Shown: positions 27,784 through 40,496 of the stretch, piece by piece
Position numbering within the stretch: position 1 is the stretch's first letter
How the letters are laid out: every line of letters begins with the position of its first letter
Source of the DNA: Janthinobacterium sp. 61
GTDB taxonomy: Bacteria > Pseudomonadota > Gammaproteobacteria > Burkholderiales > Burkholderiaceae_D
Direction: 5' to 3'
Length of the DNA stretch: 64,000 nt
NCBI RefSeq assembly: GCF_002846335.1
Contig: NZ_PJMQ01000001.1
Location: forward strand, 5,518,001-5,582,000
Position numbers and translations under genes: made by a program
Notes under the pieces: generated by a model
Told to the model about the DNA's origin: nothing
The model's input: only the letters and a program-made list of their open reading frames with translations
The model's database searches: none

Positions 27784-29860
27784 TCCGAACACACCCGAGA
27801 CAGTAACCGCCAGCGACGAAGCCATCGTTGTCAAGCCCAAGCGCCGCACCAAGGCCCAGATCGAAGCTGATGCGGCTGCCGCCGTTGCAACTGCTGCAGC
27901 CGGCGACAGCGTCGCTGCCAAGCCGAAGCGCCGTACGAAAGCCGACGTGGCCGCCGACGCGCCTGTCGCTGACGCCGCCGTAGAAGCTGCACCTGCCGTC
28001 AAGAAAACCCGCGCCAAGCCAGCCCTGAAGGCCGTGGCCGACGCCGCGGAAGCCGCTGCCGAGGCGGTTGCCGCCCCGGCGCCGCGTCCGCCGCGCGCCC
28101 GCGCCGCCGCCAAGGCCGCTGCCGCCGTCGCTGAAACAGCGCCGGAAGCCGTGGCTGACAAGCCGGCCGAAGCACGCCCTACCCGTGGTCCGCGCCAGAT
28201 GCGTGGCGTGCAAGCGGAACGCGCACTGCGCCAGCCGCCGCGCGCCGAAGCGCCGCAGGCAGCCGAAGCAGTTGCTGCAGCGCCTGCCGCAGAGCAAGCA
28301 GCTGCGCCTGTCGCCGATGTGTTCGATGCCGAAGGTAACCTCGTTTCCGGCCCGCGCCTGCCGCGCGGTCCGCGCAGCGACGTGCCGGGTGCTGGCAAGA
28401 ATGCCGGCAAGAGCCGCAAAAAGGGCAAGGGCCGCCAGGCTGCGCCCGGCAAGCTCAGCGACGCTGACGCCGTGTTCTCGTTTGTCACCTCCGACGCGTT
28501 CGACAGCGAAGAAGGCGGCACGGGCCGCGTGCAGAAAGTGGCCGTGCGTCGCGACCTGACGTCCGACGACGATGCGCCGAAGCTGCACAAGGTGCTGGCC
28601 GAAGCCGGTCTCGGTTCGCGCCGCGACATGGAAGACCTGATCATTTCGGGCCGCGTGTCCGTGAATGGCGAGCCAGCCCACATTGGCCAGCGCATCCTGC
28701 CGAGCGACCACGTGCGCATCAATGGCAAGTTGATCCAGCGCCGCGTCAGCAAGAAGCCGCCACGCGTGCTGGTGTACCACAAGCCGGCCGGCGAAATCGT
28801 CAGCCATAATGACCCGGACGGCCGTCCATCCGTGTTTGACCGCCTGCCGACCATGAAAGCCGGCAAGTGGCTGGCCGTTGGCCGCCTGGACTTCAACACC
28901 GAAGGCTTGCTGCTGTTCACCACTTCCGGTGACCTGGCCAACCGCCTGATGCATCCGCGCTACGGCATCGACCGCGAGTACGCCGTGCGTACCCTGGGCG
29001 AGCTGGAAGAGGGCATGCGCCAGAAGCTGCTGGCCGGCGTCGAGCTGGAAGACGGTCTGGCGCAGTTCTCGAAGATCGCCGATGGCGGCGGCGAAGGCAT
29101 CAACAAGTGGTACCGCGTGGTGATCGGCGAAGGCCGTAACCGCGAAGTGCGCCGCATGTTCGAAGCCATCGGCCTGACCGTCTCGCGCCTGATCCGGACC
29201 CGTTACGGCGCCATGACCCTGCCGAGCGGCCTGAAGCGCGGCCGTTGGGAAGAAATGGATGAGAACACCGTGCGCGATCTGCTGACCGCCTACGGCATCG
29301 AAAAGAAAATGCCGGCATCGGGCGACCCCCGTGCCGCTGGCGCCGCCAAGGGCCGCGAGGCACGCAAGGCCAGCCGCGATGACGAGCCGAATGGCAACCG
29401 CATCGATGTGAGCAACCGCAACGCCGATCCTTTCCCGGTCGCGCCGCGCCGTGGCCAGCCACAAGGCCAGTTTGCCCGCCCGCAAGGCCAGGGTCGCCCA
29501 GGCGGCACCGGCCGTCCTGGCGAAGCGCGTGGTCCTGGCCGTGGCCAGCCGCAAGGTCCGTTCCAAGGCGGCCAGCCGCGCTCGTCGGCATCGTTCGAAG
29601 GTGCGCCGCAAGGCCAGGGTCGTCCGCCGCGTGCGGCAGGCCAGGGCCAGGGGCGTCCTGCCGGTGGTGAAGGCCGCGCGCCGCAGCGCGGTCCGCGCCA
29701 GCCTGATCCGCTGCAAACGACCTTTGGCTTCGCCAACACGGGTCCGCGCCGCAATGCCGGCGGTGGTGCCGGTGGTCAGGCGCGTTCCGGTGGTCAGCCG
29801 CGTGGCGGCATGGATCGTGGCGGCATGGATGGCATGCCGCGCCGCCGCAGCAAAGGTTAA
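27776..29860 (+). CDS. rluB: 23S rRNA pseudouridine synthase RluB with long disordered tails
   Basis: The 694-residue product is far longer than a typical RluB (about 290). The catalytic core, residues about 265-510, has an S4 RNA-binding part ([21 protein letters not shown]) and the synthase motif [12 protein letters not shown] with catalytic Asp372, which isomerises a uridine in helix 89 of 23S rRNA (U2605 in E. coli). The first 260 residues are an Ala/Lys-rich region with two KPKRRTKA repeats; the last 170 are Gly/Gln/Arg/Pro-rich. Both look disordered and RNA-binding. ATG 27776 overlaps the end of scpB. Confidence 0.92.
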   Translation: MNNPNTPETVTASDEAIVVKPKRRTKAQIEADAAAAVATAAAGDSVAAKPKRRTKADVAADAPVADAAVEAAPAVKKTRAKPALKAVADAAEAAAEAVAAPAPRPPRARAAAKAAAAVAETAPEAVADKPAEARPTRGPRQMRGVQAERALRQPPRAEAPQAAEAVAAAPAAEQAAAPVADVFDAEGNLVSGPRLPRGPRSDVPGAGKNAGKSRKKGKGRQAAPGKLSDADAVFSFVTSDAFDSEEGGTGRVQKVAVRRDLTSDDDAPKLHKVLAEAGLGSRRDMEDLIISGRVSVNGEPAHIGQRILPSDHVRINGKLIQRRVSKKPPRVLVYHKPAGEIVSHNDPDGRPSVFDRLPTMKAGKWLAVGRLDFNTEGLLLFTTSGDLANRLMHPRYGIDREYAVRTLGELEEGMRQKLLAGVELEDGLAQFSKIADGGGEGINKWYRVVIGEGRNREVRRMFEAIGLTVSRLIRTRYGAMTLPSGLKRGRWEEMDENTVRDLLTAYGIEKKMPASGDPRAAGAAKGREARKASRDDEPNGNRIDVSNRNADPFPVAPRRGQPQGQFARPQGQGRPGGTGRPGEARGPGRGQPQGPFQGGQPRSSASFEGAPQGQGRPPRAAGQGQGRPAGGEGRAPQRGPRQPDPLQTTFGFANTGPRRNAGGGAGGQARSGGQPRGGMDRGGMDGMPRRRSKG

Positions 29861-29881
29861 TCCGGGAGAGTTTCTTCTCGC

Positions 29882-29906
29882 GCGCCCGCTGATCTGCTGC
29901 GGGCGC
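29882..29906 (+). terminator. Hairpin after rluB
   Basis: GCGCCCGC (29882-29889) and GCGGGCGC (29899-29906) pair perfectly around a 9-base loop, 22 bases after the rluB stop. The tail is not T-rich, so termination may be inefficient. Confidence 0.5.
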
Positions 29907-29952
29907 ACGCTCTTGTAACTGTTGTAAGCCGGGCCGCTCCTTGTGTGCGGCA

Positions 29953-29981
29953 TTGCGGCGAAGTTAATAAGAGGTTATAAT
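29953..29981 (+). promoter_or_regulatory. Strong predicted promoter upstream of rimP-nusA
   Basis: TTGCGG (29953-29958), 17 bases, then a consensus TATAAT (29976-29981). It is one of the two best sigma-70 matches in the window. Transcription would begin near 29988. Confidence 0.7.
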
Positions 29982-29987
29982 CTGCAG

Positions 29988-30082
29988 CCTAATAAAAGTT
30001 CTCCGCAGGGTTGTTTGGTGGGGAGATGCTTTCATCTGGTTGGGGAAATACAAGAAGATGGGCAGATGCCCATTTTTTTTTT
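29988..30082 (+). ncRNA. Terminated leader or small RNA before rimP-nusA
   Basis: From the predicted start (about 29988) about 95 bases run to a perfect intrinsic terminator: ATGGGC (30058-30063), loop AGAT, GCCCAT (30068-30073), then ten T to 30082. Inside are a CTCC...GGAG pairing (30001-30024) and an AGATG-CTTT-CATCT hairpin (about 30024-30037). No open frame with a ribosome binding site is present. It is either a small RNA or an attenuated leader of the rimP-nusA-infB operon, whose E. coli counterpart is autoregulated by NusA at leader terminators. The next 120 bases to rimP contain one weaker hairpin (ATGGC...GGCCAT). Confidence 0.5.
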
Positions 30083-30205
30083 GTTGAACCGTTTGTAATG
30101 GCTCCGCAAGGGGCCATATATGACTTGAATGCGTGTTTTTGCATGTTGTCGGCGCTCAATGCAGCGCTGTCATGCTGAAAACGGGCCTTATTTCTGGAGA
30201 ATTTC

Positions 30206-32256
<2,051 letters not shown>

Positions 32257-32302
32257 TTTGAGTATCTTTATCATCTCCGCGACACATAGAAAAGAGGACT
32301 GA

Positions 32303-35161
32303 ATGGCGAGTAACAACGTAGCCCAATTTGCCACCGAACTGAAGATGCCTGCAGATTTGCTGCTGACGCAGCTGCGTTCTGCCGGCGTCGAGAAAAGTTC
32401 GACGTCAGATCCATTGTCGAAAGATGATAAGGACAAGCTTTTGGATCATCTGCGCCGCACACACGGCGCAGCGGCTGACACAGAAAAGAAAAAAATCACC
32501 GTGACCCGCAAGGAAACGACTGAAATCAAGCAAGCTGACGCCACCGGCAAATCGCGCACCATCCAGGTGGAAGTGCGCAAGAAACGCACTTTCGTCCAGC
32601 GTGACGAAGCTGTGCCGGTCGCAGCTGAACCGGTCGCGCCTGCCGCACCGGTGATCGATCCCGCCGACGTGGCGCGCCGTGAGGAAGACGCCCGTAAACA
32701 GGCTGAACTGATCGCCCGCCAGGAAGCCGATCTGCGCGAAAAGCAAGAACGTCTGGCCAAGCTCGACGCGGAAAAAGAAGCCCAGGCGAAAGCCACGCAA
32801 CAGGCTGAATTGGCTGCGAAGAAAGAAGCTGAAGCGGAAGCGAAGAAAGCGGCTGCCAAAGCTGCTGCTGCGCCTGCCGCCAGCGCCGCTGCGCCTGTCG
32901 TTGACGACGCCGCTGCCGAAGCGAAAAAAGCTGCTGCCGCTGAAGAAGCGAAGAAGAAAGCCGCTGCCGCTGCTGTTGCCGCCAAGGAAGCCGCTGACAA
33001 AGCGGAAGCCACCGAGCGTGCACGCAAGGCCGTTGCCGACGAAGTCGCCCAGATCAAGGCCATGATGAACGCGCCACGCCGCGCCATCAAAGCTCCTGAA
33101 CCCGTACCGGTTCCGGTGAAGCCGAAGGCGCCGGAAGGCACCCTGCACAAGCCTGCTGACAAGAAACCTGGCGACAAGCCGGGCGACAAGAAGCCTGCTG
33201 TTGCAGACAAGAAATCCATCAAGTCGGCCAATGTGTCGTCCACTTGGTCCGATGACGCGAAGAAACGCGGTACCACCGGTGGTCCTAAGCCACGCGGCAA
33301 TAGCGGCCCAGGCGGCCGTGACAGCTGGCGCGGTGGCGCGAAGGGCCGTCGCCCGACGCACCATGACGACCGTGAATCGAACTTCCAGGCTCCTACGGAA
33401 GCCGTCGTCAAAGACGTGCACGTACCGGAAACGATCACCGTGGCCGAATTGGCACACAAAATGTCCGTCAAGGCATCCGAAGTCATCAAGCATTTGATGA
33501 AATTGGGCCAGATGTGCACGATCAACCAGGTGCTGGACCAGGAAACCGCCATGATTCTGGTGGAAGAAATGGGCCACAAGGCGTTCGCAGCCGAACTGGA
33601 CGATCCGGAAGCGCTGCTGGCCGATGTGGGCGAACACGCACACTTCGAAACGAAGCCACGCGCACCGGTGGTCACCGTCATGGGTCACGTCGACCATGGT
33701 AAGACCTCGTTGCTCGATTACATCCGCCGCGCCAAGGTTGCATCCGGCGAAGCGGGCGGGATTACGCAGCATATCGGCGCTTACCACGTCGATACGCCAC
33801 GCGGCATGATCACCTTCCTCGACACCCCGGGCCACGAAGCGTTTACCGCAATGCGTGCCCGTGGCGCCAAGGCAACCGACATCGTCATTCTGGTGGTTGC
33901 CGCCGATGATGGCGTGATGCCGCAGACGAAAGAAGCGATTGCCCATGCGAAAGCAGCCGGCGTGCCGCTGGTGGTGGCGATCAACAAGGTCGACAAACCG
34001 GGTGGTAACGTGGACCGCGTGACGCAGGAACTGGTCGCCGAACAAGTCGTGCCGGAAGAATACGGTGGCGAATCGCCATTCGTGCCGGTCTCGGCAAAAA
34101 CGGGTCAAGGTATCGACGACCTGCTGGAACAAGTGCTGTTGCAAGCCGAAGTGCTGGAACTGACGGCACCGGTCGATGCGCCTGCGCGCGGCCTGGTTGT
34201 CGAGGCACGTCTGGACAAGGGCCGTGGTCCTGTCGCGACGATCCTGGTGCAGTCCGGTACTTTGAAACGCGGCGACGTGATTCTGGCTGGCTCTTCGTAT
34301 GGCCGTGTTCGCGCCATGCTGGATGAGAACGGCAAGTCCATCGCTGAAGCGGGTCCTTCGATTCCGGTCGAAATCCAGGGCTTGACGGAAGTGCCGGTTG
34401 CCGGTGAAGAAGTCGTCGTCATGGCTGACGAGCGCAAGGCGCGTGAAATTGGTCTGTTCCGTCAAGGTAAGTTCCGCGACGTGAAACTGGCCAAGCAGCA
34501 AGCTGCGAAACTGGAAAACATGTTCGACCAGATGGCCGAAGGCGAAGTGAAAAACTTGCCGCTGATCATCAAAACCGACGTGCAAGGTTCGCAAGAAGCG
34601 CTGGTTGGTTCGCTGCAGAAACTGTCGACCTCCGAAGTGCGCGTACAAGTTGTTCACGCTGCAGTCGGCGGCATCACGGAATCGGACGTCAACTTGGCAG
34701 TCGCCTCGAAAGCGGTCATCATCGGCTTTAACGCCCGTGCTGATGCCCAGGCACGCAAGCTGGCCGAGTCGAATGGCGTGGACATTCGCTACTACAACAT
34801 CATTTACGATGCGATCGATGAGATCAAATCGGCGTTGTCGGGCATGTTGGCTCCAGAGAAACGCGAAACCGTCATCGGCCAGGTCGAGATCCGCCAGGTT
34901 ATCCTGGTCTCGAAAGTGGGCGCGATTGCCGGTTGCCTGGTCACCGATGGCGTGGTCAAGCGTGCTTCTTCCGTCCGCCTGTTGCGCAACAACATCGTGG
35001 TGTGGAGCGGCGAGATCGACTCCCTGAAACGCTTCAAGGACGATGCGAAAGAAGTTCGCGCCGGTCTGGAGTGCGGCCTGTCGCTGAAGAACTACAACGA
35101 CATTCAGGTTGGCGACACCCTGGAAGTGTTCGAAGTCCAGGAAATCGCTCGTACCCTGTAA
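32303..35161 (+). CDS. infB: Translation initiation factor IF-2
   Basis: This is a 952-residue GTPase that recruits fMet-tRNA to the 30S subunit. An IF2_N domain (residues 1-50) is followed by about 300 residues rich in Ala, Lys and Glu, a second N-terminal domain (about 375-425) and the GTPase domain. In the latter, G1 GHVDHGKTS starts at Gly461, followed by DTPGHEAF and NKVDKP. The C-terminal domains end in [11 protein letters not shown]. Shorter isoforms from internal starts are known in E. coli; none can be assigned here. ATG 32303 is preceded by AGAGGACTGA. It lies 46 bases after nusA. Confidence 0.97.
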   Translation: MASNNVAQFATELKMPADLLLTQLRSAGVEKSSTSDPLSKDDKDKLLDHLRRTHGAAADTEKKKITVTRKETTEIKQADATGKSRTIQVEVRKKRTFVQRDEAVPVAAEPVAPAAPVIDPADVARREEDARKQAELIARQEADLREKQERLAKLDAEKEAQAKATQQAELAAKKEAEAEAKKAAAKAAAAPAASAAAPVVDDAAAEAKKAAAAEEAKKKAAAAAVAAKEAADKAEATERARKAVADEVAQIKAMMNAPRRAIKAPEPVPVPVKPKAPEGTLHKPADKKPGDKPGDKKPAVADKKSIKSANVSSTWSDDAKKRGTTGGPKPRGNSGPGGRDSWRGGAKGRRPTHHDDRESNFQAPTEAVVKDVHVPETITVAELAHKMSVKASEVIKHLMKLGQMCTINQVLDQETAMILVEEMGHKAFAAELDDPEALLADVGEHAHFETKPRAPVVTVMGHVDHGKTSLLDYIRRAKVASGEAGGITQHIGAYHVDTPRGMITFLDTPGHEAFTAMRARGAKATDIVILVVAADDGVMPQTKEAIAHAKAAGVPLVVAINKVDKPGGNVDRVTQELVAEQVVPEEYGGESPFVPVSAKTGQGIDDLLEQVLLQAEVLELTAPVDAPARGLVVEARLDKGRGPVATILVQSGTLKRGDVILAGSSYGRVRAMLDENGKSIAEAGPSIPVEIQGLTEVPVAGEEVVVMADERKAREIGLFRQGKFRDVKLAKQQAAKLENMFDQMAEGEVKNLPLIIKTDVQGSQEALVGSLQKLSTSEVRVQVVHAAVGGITESDVNLAVASKAVIIGFNARADAQARKLAESNGVDIRYYNIIYDAIDEIKSALSGMLAPEKRETVIGQVEIRQVILVSKVGAIAGCLVTDGVVKRASSVRLLRNNIVVWSGEIDSLKRFKDDAKEVRAGLECGLSLKNYNDIQVGDTLEVFEVQEIARTL

Positions 35162-35178
35162 TCTCGGCAAGAACAATG

Positions 35179-35202
35179 GCGCGGACATATGGTTGTCCGC
35201 GC
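35179..35202 (+). promoter_or_regulatory. Hairpin between infB and rbfA
   Basis: GCGCGGACA (35179-35187) and TGTCCGCGC (35194-35202) form a perfect 9-bp stem with loop TATGGT in the 117-base gap. There is no T run, so it looks like an mRNA stabiliser or processing site rather than a terminator. Confidence 0.45.
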
Positions 35203-35278
35203 AAACACGTGGGGCGCATTGGTCAACGGGCAACCGTTTGACTCATGCGCCCTGCGGCACTTAGGACAGCATAAAATC

Positions 35279-35701
35279 ATGGCTAAACATAGCAAAACCA
35301 TGCCAGCGCGCGGCTTGCGCGTGGCCGACCAGATCCAGCGCGATCTGGCTGAAATCGTCGCCTACGAATTGAAAGACCCGCGCGTGGGCACGATGATCAC
35401 CATCACCGAAGTGCAGATCACCCCTGACTACGCGCATGCCAAGGTGTTTTTCACGATGTTGAAAGACAGCAAGGAAGCCATCAAGAACACCACCGAAGGC
35501 TTGATGGCTGCGTCTGGCTTCATCCGTGGCTTGCTGGGCAAGCGCCTGCACATCCACACCCTGCCGATGCTGCATTTCGTGCACGACAGCTCGACCTCGC
35601 GCGGCATGGAAATGTCCTTGCTGATCGACAAGGCCAACGCCACGCGCGCGGCCGACGCCGAGCCGGACGAGAAGCCTGCAGACAAAGCGGACGAGCAGTA
35701 A
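35279..35701 (+). CDS. rbfA: 30S ribosome-binding factor RbfA
   Basis: This 140-residue protein, a KH-type factor, acts in 16S rRNA 5'-end maturation and cold adaptation. Family features are [24 protein letters not shown] at the start and [22 protein letters not shown] at the end of the core, with an acidic tail of about 20 residues. ATG 35279 fits the conserved N-terminus; the frame is open upstream to 35189 but contains only intergenic sequence and the hairpin. It is followed two bases later by truB. Confidence 0.95.
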   Translation: MAKHSKTMPARGLRVADQIQRDLAEIVAYELKDPRVGTMITITEVQITPDYAHAKVFFTMLKDSKEAIKNTTEGLMAASGFIRGLLGKRLHIHTLPMLHFVHDSSTSRGMEMSLLIDKANATRAADAEPDEKPADKADEQ

Positions 35702-35703
35702 GC

Positions 35704-36639
35704 GTGGCGGGTCCGAAGAAACCGCCCGGCATCAAGCGGGTGCGCGACCTGGTCGACGGCGTCTTGCTGCTGGATAAGCCCGTGGGCTGGTCCAGCAACG
35801 ACGCCCTGATCAAGGCCAAGCGCGTGCTGAATGCGAAAAAAGCGGGCCATACGGGCACGCTGGACCCGTTCGCCACGGGTTTGCTGCCGCTGTGTTTTGG
35901 CGAGGCCACGAAGTTCTCGCAGGACTTGCTGGAAGCCGATAAAACCTACGAAACCCTGGTGCACCTGGGGCAGACGACGGATACGGGCGACACGGAAGGC
36001 GAAGTGCTGGAAGCGCGCGACGTCAACATCACTCAGGAGCAGATCGAAGCCGTGCTGGCGCAGTTCCGCGGGCCTATCCTGCAGACGCCGCCCATGTACT
36101 CGGCCTTGAAAAGAGATGGCAAGCCCTTATATGAGTATGCAAGGGCAGGCATCACCCTGGAGCGCGAAGCGCGCCCGGTGACCATCCACAAGCTCGAGTT
36201 CCTCGGCTATGAAGCCCCGTTTCTGAAATTGTCCGTGATGTGCAGCAAGGGCACGTATATCCGCGTGCTGGGCGAAGACATCGGCCATGCCCTCGGTTGC
36301 GGCGGCCATCTGAACGCCTTGCGCCGCACGCAAGTCGGCAGCCTGACCCTCGATGGCGTCGTCACGCTCGACGAGCTGACGGCGCATGCCGCGCCGTTGA
36401 GCTTGCTGGCGCCTGTCGATGCCTTGCTGTCGAGTTTCCCCGCCGTCCAGCTGACGGAAGAATTGGCCAAACGTTTCCTCCACGGCCAGCGCATCGCACT
36501 GGGCAAGGAAGACGTTGCCGTGCCGGCTGAACCGGGCACGGTGCGCGTGTATCACGATAGCAAGCTGCTGGGCACTGGCCAGTTGCAGGAATACAGCGTC
36601 CTGGCACCGGAGCGTTTGATCGCCACGGCGCATCAATAA
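35704..36639 (+). CDS. truB: tRNA pseudouridine-55 synthase
   Basis: The 311-residue enzyme converts U55 of the T-loop of tRNAs to pseudouridine. DGVLLLDKPVGWSSNDAL and GHTGTLDPFATGLLP (catalytic Asp54) are diagnostic, as is KGTYIRVLGEDIG. The start is a GTG (35704) two bases after the rbfA stop; no ATG lies upstream of the conserved region. It is the last gene of the operon, with a clear terminator after it. Confidence 0.95.
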   Translation: MAGPKKPPGIKRVRDLVDGVLLLDKPVGWSSNDALIKAKRVLNAKKAGHTGTLDPFATGLLPLCFGEATKFSQDLLEADKTYETLVHLGQTTDTGDTEGEVLEARDVNITQEQIEAVLAQFRGPILQTPPMYSALKRDGKPLYEYARAGITLEREARPVTIHKLEFLGYEAPFLKLSVMCSKGTYIRVLGEDIGHALGCGGHLNALRRTQVGSLTLDGVVTLDELTAHAAPLSLLAPVDALLSSFPAVQLTEELAKRFLHGQRIALGKEDVAVPAEPGTVRVYHDSKLLGTGQLQEYSVLAPERLIATAHQ

Positions 36640-36662
36640 GTCACAGCAACGTCACATTACCC

Positions 36663-36693
36663 AGCGACACTCTTTAACCAGTGTCGCTTTTTT
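36663..36693 (+). terminator. Intrinsic terminator after truB
   Basis: AGCGACACT (36663-36671) and AGTGTCGCT (36680-36688) pair perfectly around CTTTAACC and are followed by six T. Confidence 0.85.
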
Positions 36694-36754
36694 AAACAAA
36701 TCGTCCCCGACTGCGGGAGCCGCCAGCATTTTTAGATAGCGTTGCAACGCAACA

Positions 36755-36763
36755 TGCTATACT
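36755..36763 (+). promoter_or_regulatory. Extended -10 promoter of typA
   Basis: TGCTATACT is an extended -10 element (TG, one base, TATACT). No good -35 is present at the matching distance, which fits extended -10 promoters. It gives a leader of about 75 bases before ATG 36847. Confidence 0.5.
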
Positions 36764-36846
36764 ACGCGGTTCCGGAAATAGATTAGCATTCGGGTATCTC
36801 GTACACCTTGTACGCACTCCGCAGTTTTTCAGTAACTACTACGACC

Positions 36847-38679
36847 ATGTCAAATACAAAACGCGCAATTCGTAATATCGCCATTATCGCCCACGTTGAC
36901 CACGGCAAAACCACGCTGGTGGATCAGCTGCTGCGCCAGTCCGGCACCTTCCGTGAAAACCAAGCGGTCGACACCCGAGTCATGGACTCGAACGACCTGG
37001 AAAAGGAGCGCGGCATTACGATTCTGTCGAAGAACTGCGCTGTTGAGTACGAAGGCACCCACATCAACATCGTCGACACCCCAGGCCACGCCGACTTCGG
37101 CGGCGAAGTGGAACGTGTTCTGTCGATGGTTGACTCGGTTCTGCTGCTGATCGATGCACAAGAAGGCCCGATGCCACAAACCCGTTTCGTCACGCGCAAA
37201 GCGCTGGCACTGGGTCTGAAGCCTATCGTCATCGTCAACAAGGTCGACCGTCCAGGCGCGCGCCCGGACTGGGCCATCAACCAGACGTTCGAACTGTTCG
37301 ACAAGCTGGGCGCGACCGACGAACAGCTGGATTTCCCTATCATTTACGCTTCGGGCCTGAACGGCTATGCCGGCCTGACCGAAGACGTGCGCAGCGGCGA
37401 CATGAAGCCGATGTTTGACGCCATCCTGGAACACGTTCCAGTACGTGACGACAATCCTGAAGGCCCGCTGCAAATGCAGATCACCTCGCTGGATTACTCG
37501 TCGTACGTCGGCAAGATCGGCATTGGCCGCGTCAACCGCGGTACCGTCAAGGTCGGCCAGGACGTGCTGGTCATCAATGGCCCAGGCGCCACGCCTATCA
37601 AAGGCCGCATCAACCAGGTGCTGAACTTCAAGGGCCTGGAGCGCGTGCTGGTGGACGAAGCTGTTGCCGGCGACATCTGCCTGATCAACGGTATCGACGA
37701 AATCGGCATCGGTTCGACCCTGTGCGCAGTCGATACCCCGGACGCGCTGCCTATGCTGACCGTCGACGAGCCGACCCTGACCATGAACTTCATGGTCAAC
37801 AACTCGCCACTGGCTGGCCGCGAAGGCAAATTCGTCACCAGCCGTCAGCTGCGCGACCGTCTGGACCGCGAACTGAAAGCCAACGTTGCTCTGCGCGTTT
37901 CGCCAACCGACGATGACACTATCTTTGAAGTATCGGGCCGCGGCGAGCTGCACCTGACGATTCTGATCGAAAACATGCGTCGCGAAGGCTTCGAGCTGGC
38001 CGTGTCGCGTCCACGCGTGGTGTTCAAAATGGTCGATGGCGTGCGCCACGAGCCGTTTGAAAACCTGTCGGTTGACGTTGAAGAAGTCAACCAGGGCGGC
38101 GTCATGGAAGAACTGGGCCGTCGTCGTGGCGACCTGCAAAACATGGAATCGGATGGCAAGGGTCGCGTGCGTCTCGAGTACCTGATCCCGGCGCGTGGCC
38201 TGATCGGCTTCCAGGGCGAATTCATGACCCTGACCCGCGGTACCGGCTTGATGAGCCACGTATTCCATGAATACGCGCCTGTCGACAACACCCGTGGCGA
38301 AATGGCTGGCCGTCGTAACGGCGTGCTGATCTCGCAAGATGACGGCGCTGCTGTTGCCTACGCTATCTGGAAACTGCAAGACCGCGGCCGCATGTTCGTA
38401 TCGCACAATGACCCAGTCTACGAAGGCATGGTCATCGGTATCCACTCGCGCGACAACGATCTGGTCGTCAATCCGATCAAGGGCAAGCAGCTGACCAACG
38501 TGCGTTCGTCGGGTACCGACGAAGCAGTGCGCCTGGTACCGCCAATTCAGATGTCGCTGGAATACGCAGTTGAATTCATCGAGGACGACGAACTGGTGGA
38601 AATCACGCCTAAATCGATCCGTCTGCGCAAGCGCTTCCTGAAAGAGCACGAGCGTAAAAAAGCGTCGCGCGACGCGTAA
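36847..38679 (+). CDS. typA: Ribosome-associated GTPase TypA/BipA
   Basis: The 610-residue translational GTPase is related to EF-G and acts in 50S assembly, especially at low temperature or under stress. G1 [10 protein letters not shown] lies near residue 16, the switch region carries [10 protein letters not shown], and [16 protein letters not shown] and [12 protein letters not shown] complete the GTP site. The C-terminal BipA domain contains [20 protein letters not shown] chose ATG 36847 because it gives the family N-terminus ([19 protein letters not shown]); the frame is open to 36808 without conservation. Confidence 0.97.
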   Translation: MSNTKRAIRNIAIIAHVDHGKTTLVDQLLRQSGTFRENQAVDTRVMDSNDLEKERGITILSKNCAVEYEGTHINIVDTPGHADFGGEVERVLSMVDSVLLLIDAQEGPMPQTRFVTRKALALGLKPIVIVNKVDRPGARPDWAINQTFELFDKLGATDEQLDFPIIYASGLNGYAGLTEDVRSGDMKPMFDAILEHVPVRDDNPEGPLQMQITSLDYSSYVGKIGIGRVNRGTVKVGQDVLVINGPGATPIKGRINQVLNFKGLERVLVDEAVAGDICLINGIDEIGIGSTLCAVDTPDALPMLTVDEPTLTMNFMVNNSPLAGREGKFVTSRQLRDRLDRELKANVALRVSPTDDDTIFEVSGRGELHLTILIENMRREGFELAVSRPRVVFKMVDGVRHEPFENLSVDVEEVNQGGVMEELGRRRGDLQNMESDGKGRVRLEYLIPARGLIGFQGEFMTLTRGTGLMSHVFHEYAPVDNTRGEMAGRRNGVLISQDDGAAVAYAIWKLQDRGRMFVSHNDPVYEGMVIGIHSRDNDLVVNPIKGKQLTNVRSSGTDEAVRLVPPIQMSLEYAVEFIEDDELVEITPKSIRLRKRFLKEHERKKASRDA

Positions 38680-38719
38680 TACCTGCGTGAGCATGGATTG
38701 ACGTCCATGCCGCTTTCGG

Positions 38720-38772
38720 CCCGCTGCGCCGCATGACTTTAACCGGTGATGCGCGCAGCGGGTTTGTTGTTT
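38720..38772 (+). terminator. Terminator after typA
   Basis: CCCGCTGCGC (38720-38729) pairs with GCGCAGCGGG (38753-38762), followed by the T-rich TTTGTTGTTT. The loop is long (23 bases). Confidence 0.65.
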
Positions 38773-38811
38773 CTAGAAGCTGTTATGTTTTGACCTGTTT
38801 TTATTGATCCT

Positions 38812-39807
38812 ATGACTACGTCCTCCCTGCCTTCCCGCCGCCTGTCCGTCGCCCCCATGATGGACTGGACCGACCGCCATTGCCGCAAGTTCCACCGCGA
38901 AATTACGCGCCACACCTGGCTCTACACCGAGATGGTGACGACGGGTGCGCTGGTGTATGGCGACGTGGAGCGCCATTTGCGCTTCAACGAGGAAGAGCAT
39001 CCTGTGGCGCTGCAGCTGGGCGGCAGCGATCCGACGGACCTGGCCACCAGCGCGAAACTGGGCCAGCAGTGGGGCTATGACGAAATCAACCTCAATTGCG
39101 GCTGCCCGTCCGAGCGCGTGCAGAAGGGCGCGTTTGGCGCCTGCCTGATGGCCGAGCCGCAACTGGTGGCCGACTGCGTGAAAGCCATGCGCGACGTGGT
39201 CGATATCGACGTCACCGTGAAGCACCGCATCGGCATCGACGACAGCGAGTCCTACGACTTCGTGCGCGATTTTGTGGGCACCGTGGCCGACGCCGGCTGC
39301 AAGACATTTATCGTGCATGCGCGCAATGCCATCCTGAAGGGGCTGAGTCCGAAGGAAAACCGCGAAGTGCCGCCCCTGAAATATGACTATGCCTACCGTT
39401 TGAAGCGTGATTTTCCGCAATTCGAGTTCATTATCAATGGCGGCATCAAGACCCTGGACGAAATCGACCTGCATTTGCAGCACCTCGACGGCGTGATGCT
39501 GGGTCGCGAGGCCTATCACAACCCGTATGTCATGGCGCAGTTCGACCAGCGCTATTACGGCGACGACACCCCTGTAAAAACACGCGAGCAGGTGCTCGAA
39601 GCGATGATTCCCTATATCAGCGCGCAGCTGGAAAAAGAAGCGGGGCGTTTGAAGCTGAACAGCGTCACGCGCCACATGCTGGGCCTGATGCAAAACCTGC
39701 CCGGTGCGCGCGGCTTCCGCCAGACTTTGTCGGACTCGAAGAAGCTGGCCTCGGGCGATCCGCGCTTGCTGCTGGAAGCGGCCGCGCGCTTGTCCTTGCC
39801 TGCCTGA
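38812..39807 (+). CDS. dusA: tRNA-dihydrouridine synthase A
   Basis: The 331-residue flavoenzyme reduces uridines 20/20a in the D-loop of tRNA. LSVAPMMDWTDRHCR at the start, NLNCGCPSERVQKGAFGACLM (with Cys98 in GCPS as the likely proton donor) and HARNAILKGLSPKENREVPPL are characteristic of the DusA subgroup. The frame ends at 39807, where its TGA overlaps the ATG of the next gene. Confidence 0.95.
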   Translation: MTTSSLPSRRLSVAPMMDWTDRHCRKFHREITRHTWLYTEMVTTGALVYGDVERHLRFNEEEHPVALQLGGSDPTDLATSAKLGQQWGYDEINLNCGCPSERVQKGAFGACLMAEPQLVADCVKAMRDVVDIDVTVKHRIGIDDSESYDFVRDFVGTVADAGCKTFIVHARNAILKGLSPKENREVPPLKYDYAYRLKRDFPQFEFIINGGIKTLDEIDLHLQHLDGVMLGREAYHNPYVMAQFDQRYYGDDTPVKTREQVLEAMIPYISAQLEKEAGRLKLNSVTRHMLGLMQNLPGARGFRQTLSDSKKLASGDPRLLLEAAARLSLPA

Positions 39808-40271
39808 TGCGCGGCGACGGCCACGCCCATGCACGGCAGTTGCATGGCTACCTGCAAGCCGTCACCGCAATGAAGGATGATGGCAGCTTGTTTCTTTGCG
39901 CGTATCTGGGGCCCATCGCGCCGCAGTCGGCGTTCGACGCGCTGTGCCGCGTCCTGAAGATACAGCCGGACGGCATGCGCCTGCAGCCGATCGAAAGCAT
40001 GGTATGCAGTGGCGCCTTGTGCACGCCGCGCCAGTGGCTGCTCGAGCGCCTGCTCCCGATGAGCGAGGCCGACCGGCAGCCGCTCGACGCGCGTTTATAT
40101 GATGGCTTCGAGGGTGAACTGGCCGAATTGCTTGGTAGCGAGCCCCGCTGGTATCAACTGGTATCATCGGGCCAGCGCAGCCTGGCCGCTCAATTGGGCG
40201 CCATCTGGAGCGTCTTTGTCTTTGGCACAGAGTGCCACGCCTATGTGATGCATTGCAGCTGGGACCGCTGA
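39807..40271 (+). CDS. Hypothetical protein coupled to dusA
   Basis: The frame encodes 154 residues from ATG 39807, which overlaps the dusA stop (TGATG), or 133 from ATG 39870. I do not recognise the family. The core begins SLFLCAYLGPIAPQSAFDALCR; four cysteines occur in the first 75 residues or so (CAYLG, DALCRVL, MVCSGALC) and another two near the end (ECHAYVMHC). There is no signal peptide in the longer form. Protein-like composition and the tight coupling argue for a real gene. Its role is unknown; co-translation with a tRNA-modifying enzyme is the only hint. Confidence 0.6.
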   Translation: MRGDGHAHARQLHGYLQAVTAMKDDGSLFLCAYLGPIAPQSAFDALCRVLKIQPDGMRLQPIESMVCSGALCTPRQWLLERLLPMSEADRQPLDARLYDGFEGELAELLGSEPRWYQLVSSGQRSLAAQLGAIWSVFVFGTECHAYVMHCSWDR

Positions 40272-40496
40272 GCCAACTTGTCTATACCGGTGCCTCGGCG
40301 CACTGGTATTGTCCGCACTACCCCCTCCTCTGAGTACCTCTTCCGAAACGATGTCATATGGCTATGCCATGTGTTGTAAATGCGCTGTTTCGGCGCACGC
40401 CCGCACTGTCGTAGGGCATTTCTAGGGGGCAAGAAACGGCGTTGTTGCCATTTCCCCGAAGAAAGTTAATCAGGCATTTATTCAGGTACATATTGC

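Noticed and set aside
27527..29953. An 808-codon minus-strand open frame rich in Thr/Ala/Arg
   Set aside because: It mirrors the low-complexity regions of rluB on the other strand.
32405..35233. A 942-codon minus-strand open frame
   Set aside because: It is antisense to infB and very rich in Arg, Phe and His, a complement artefact.
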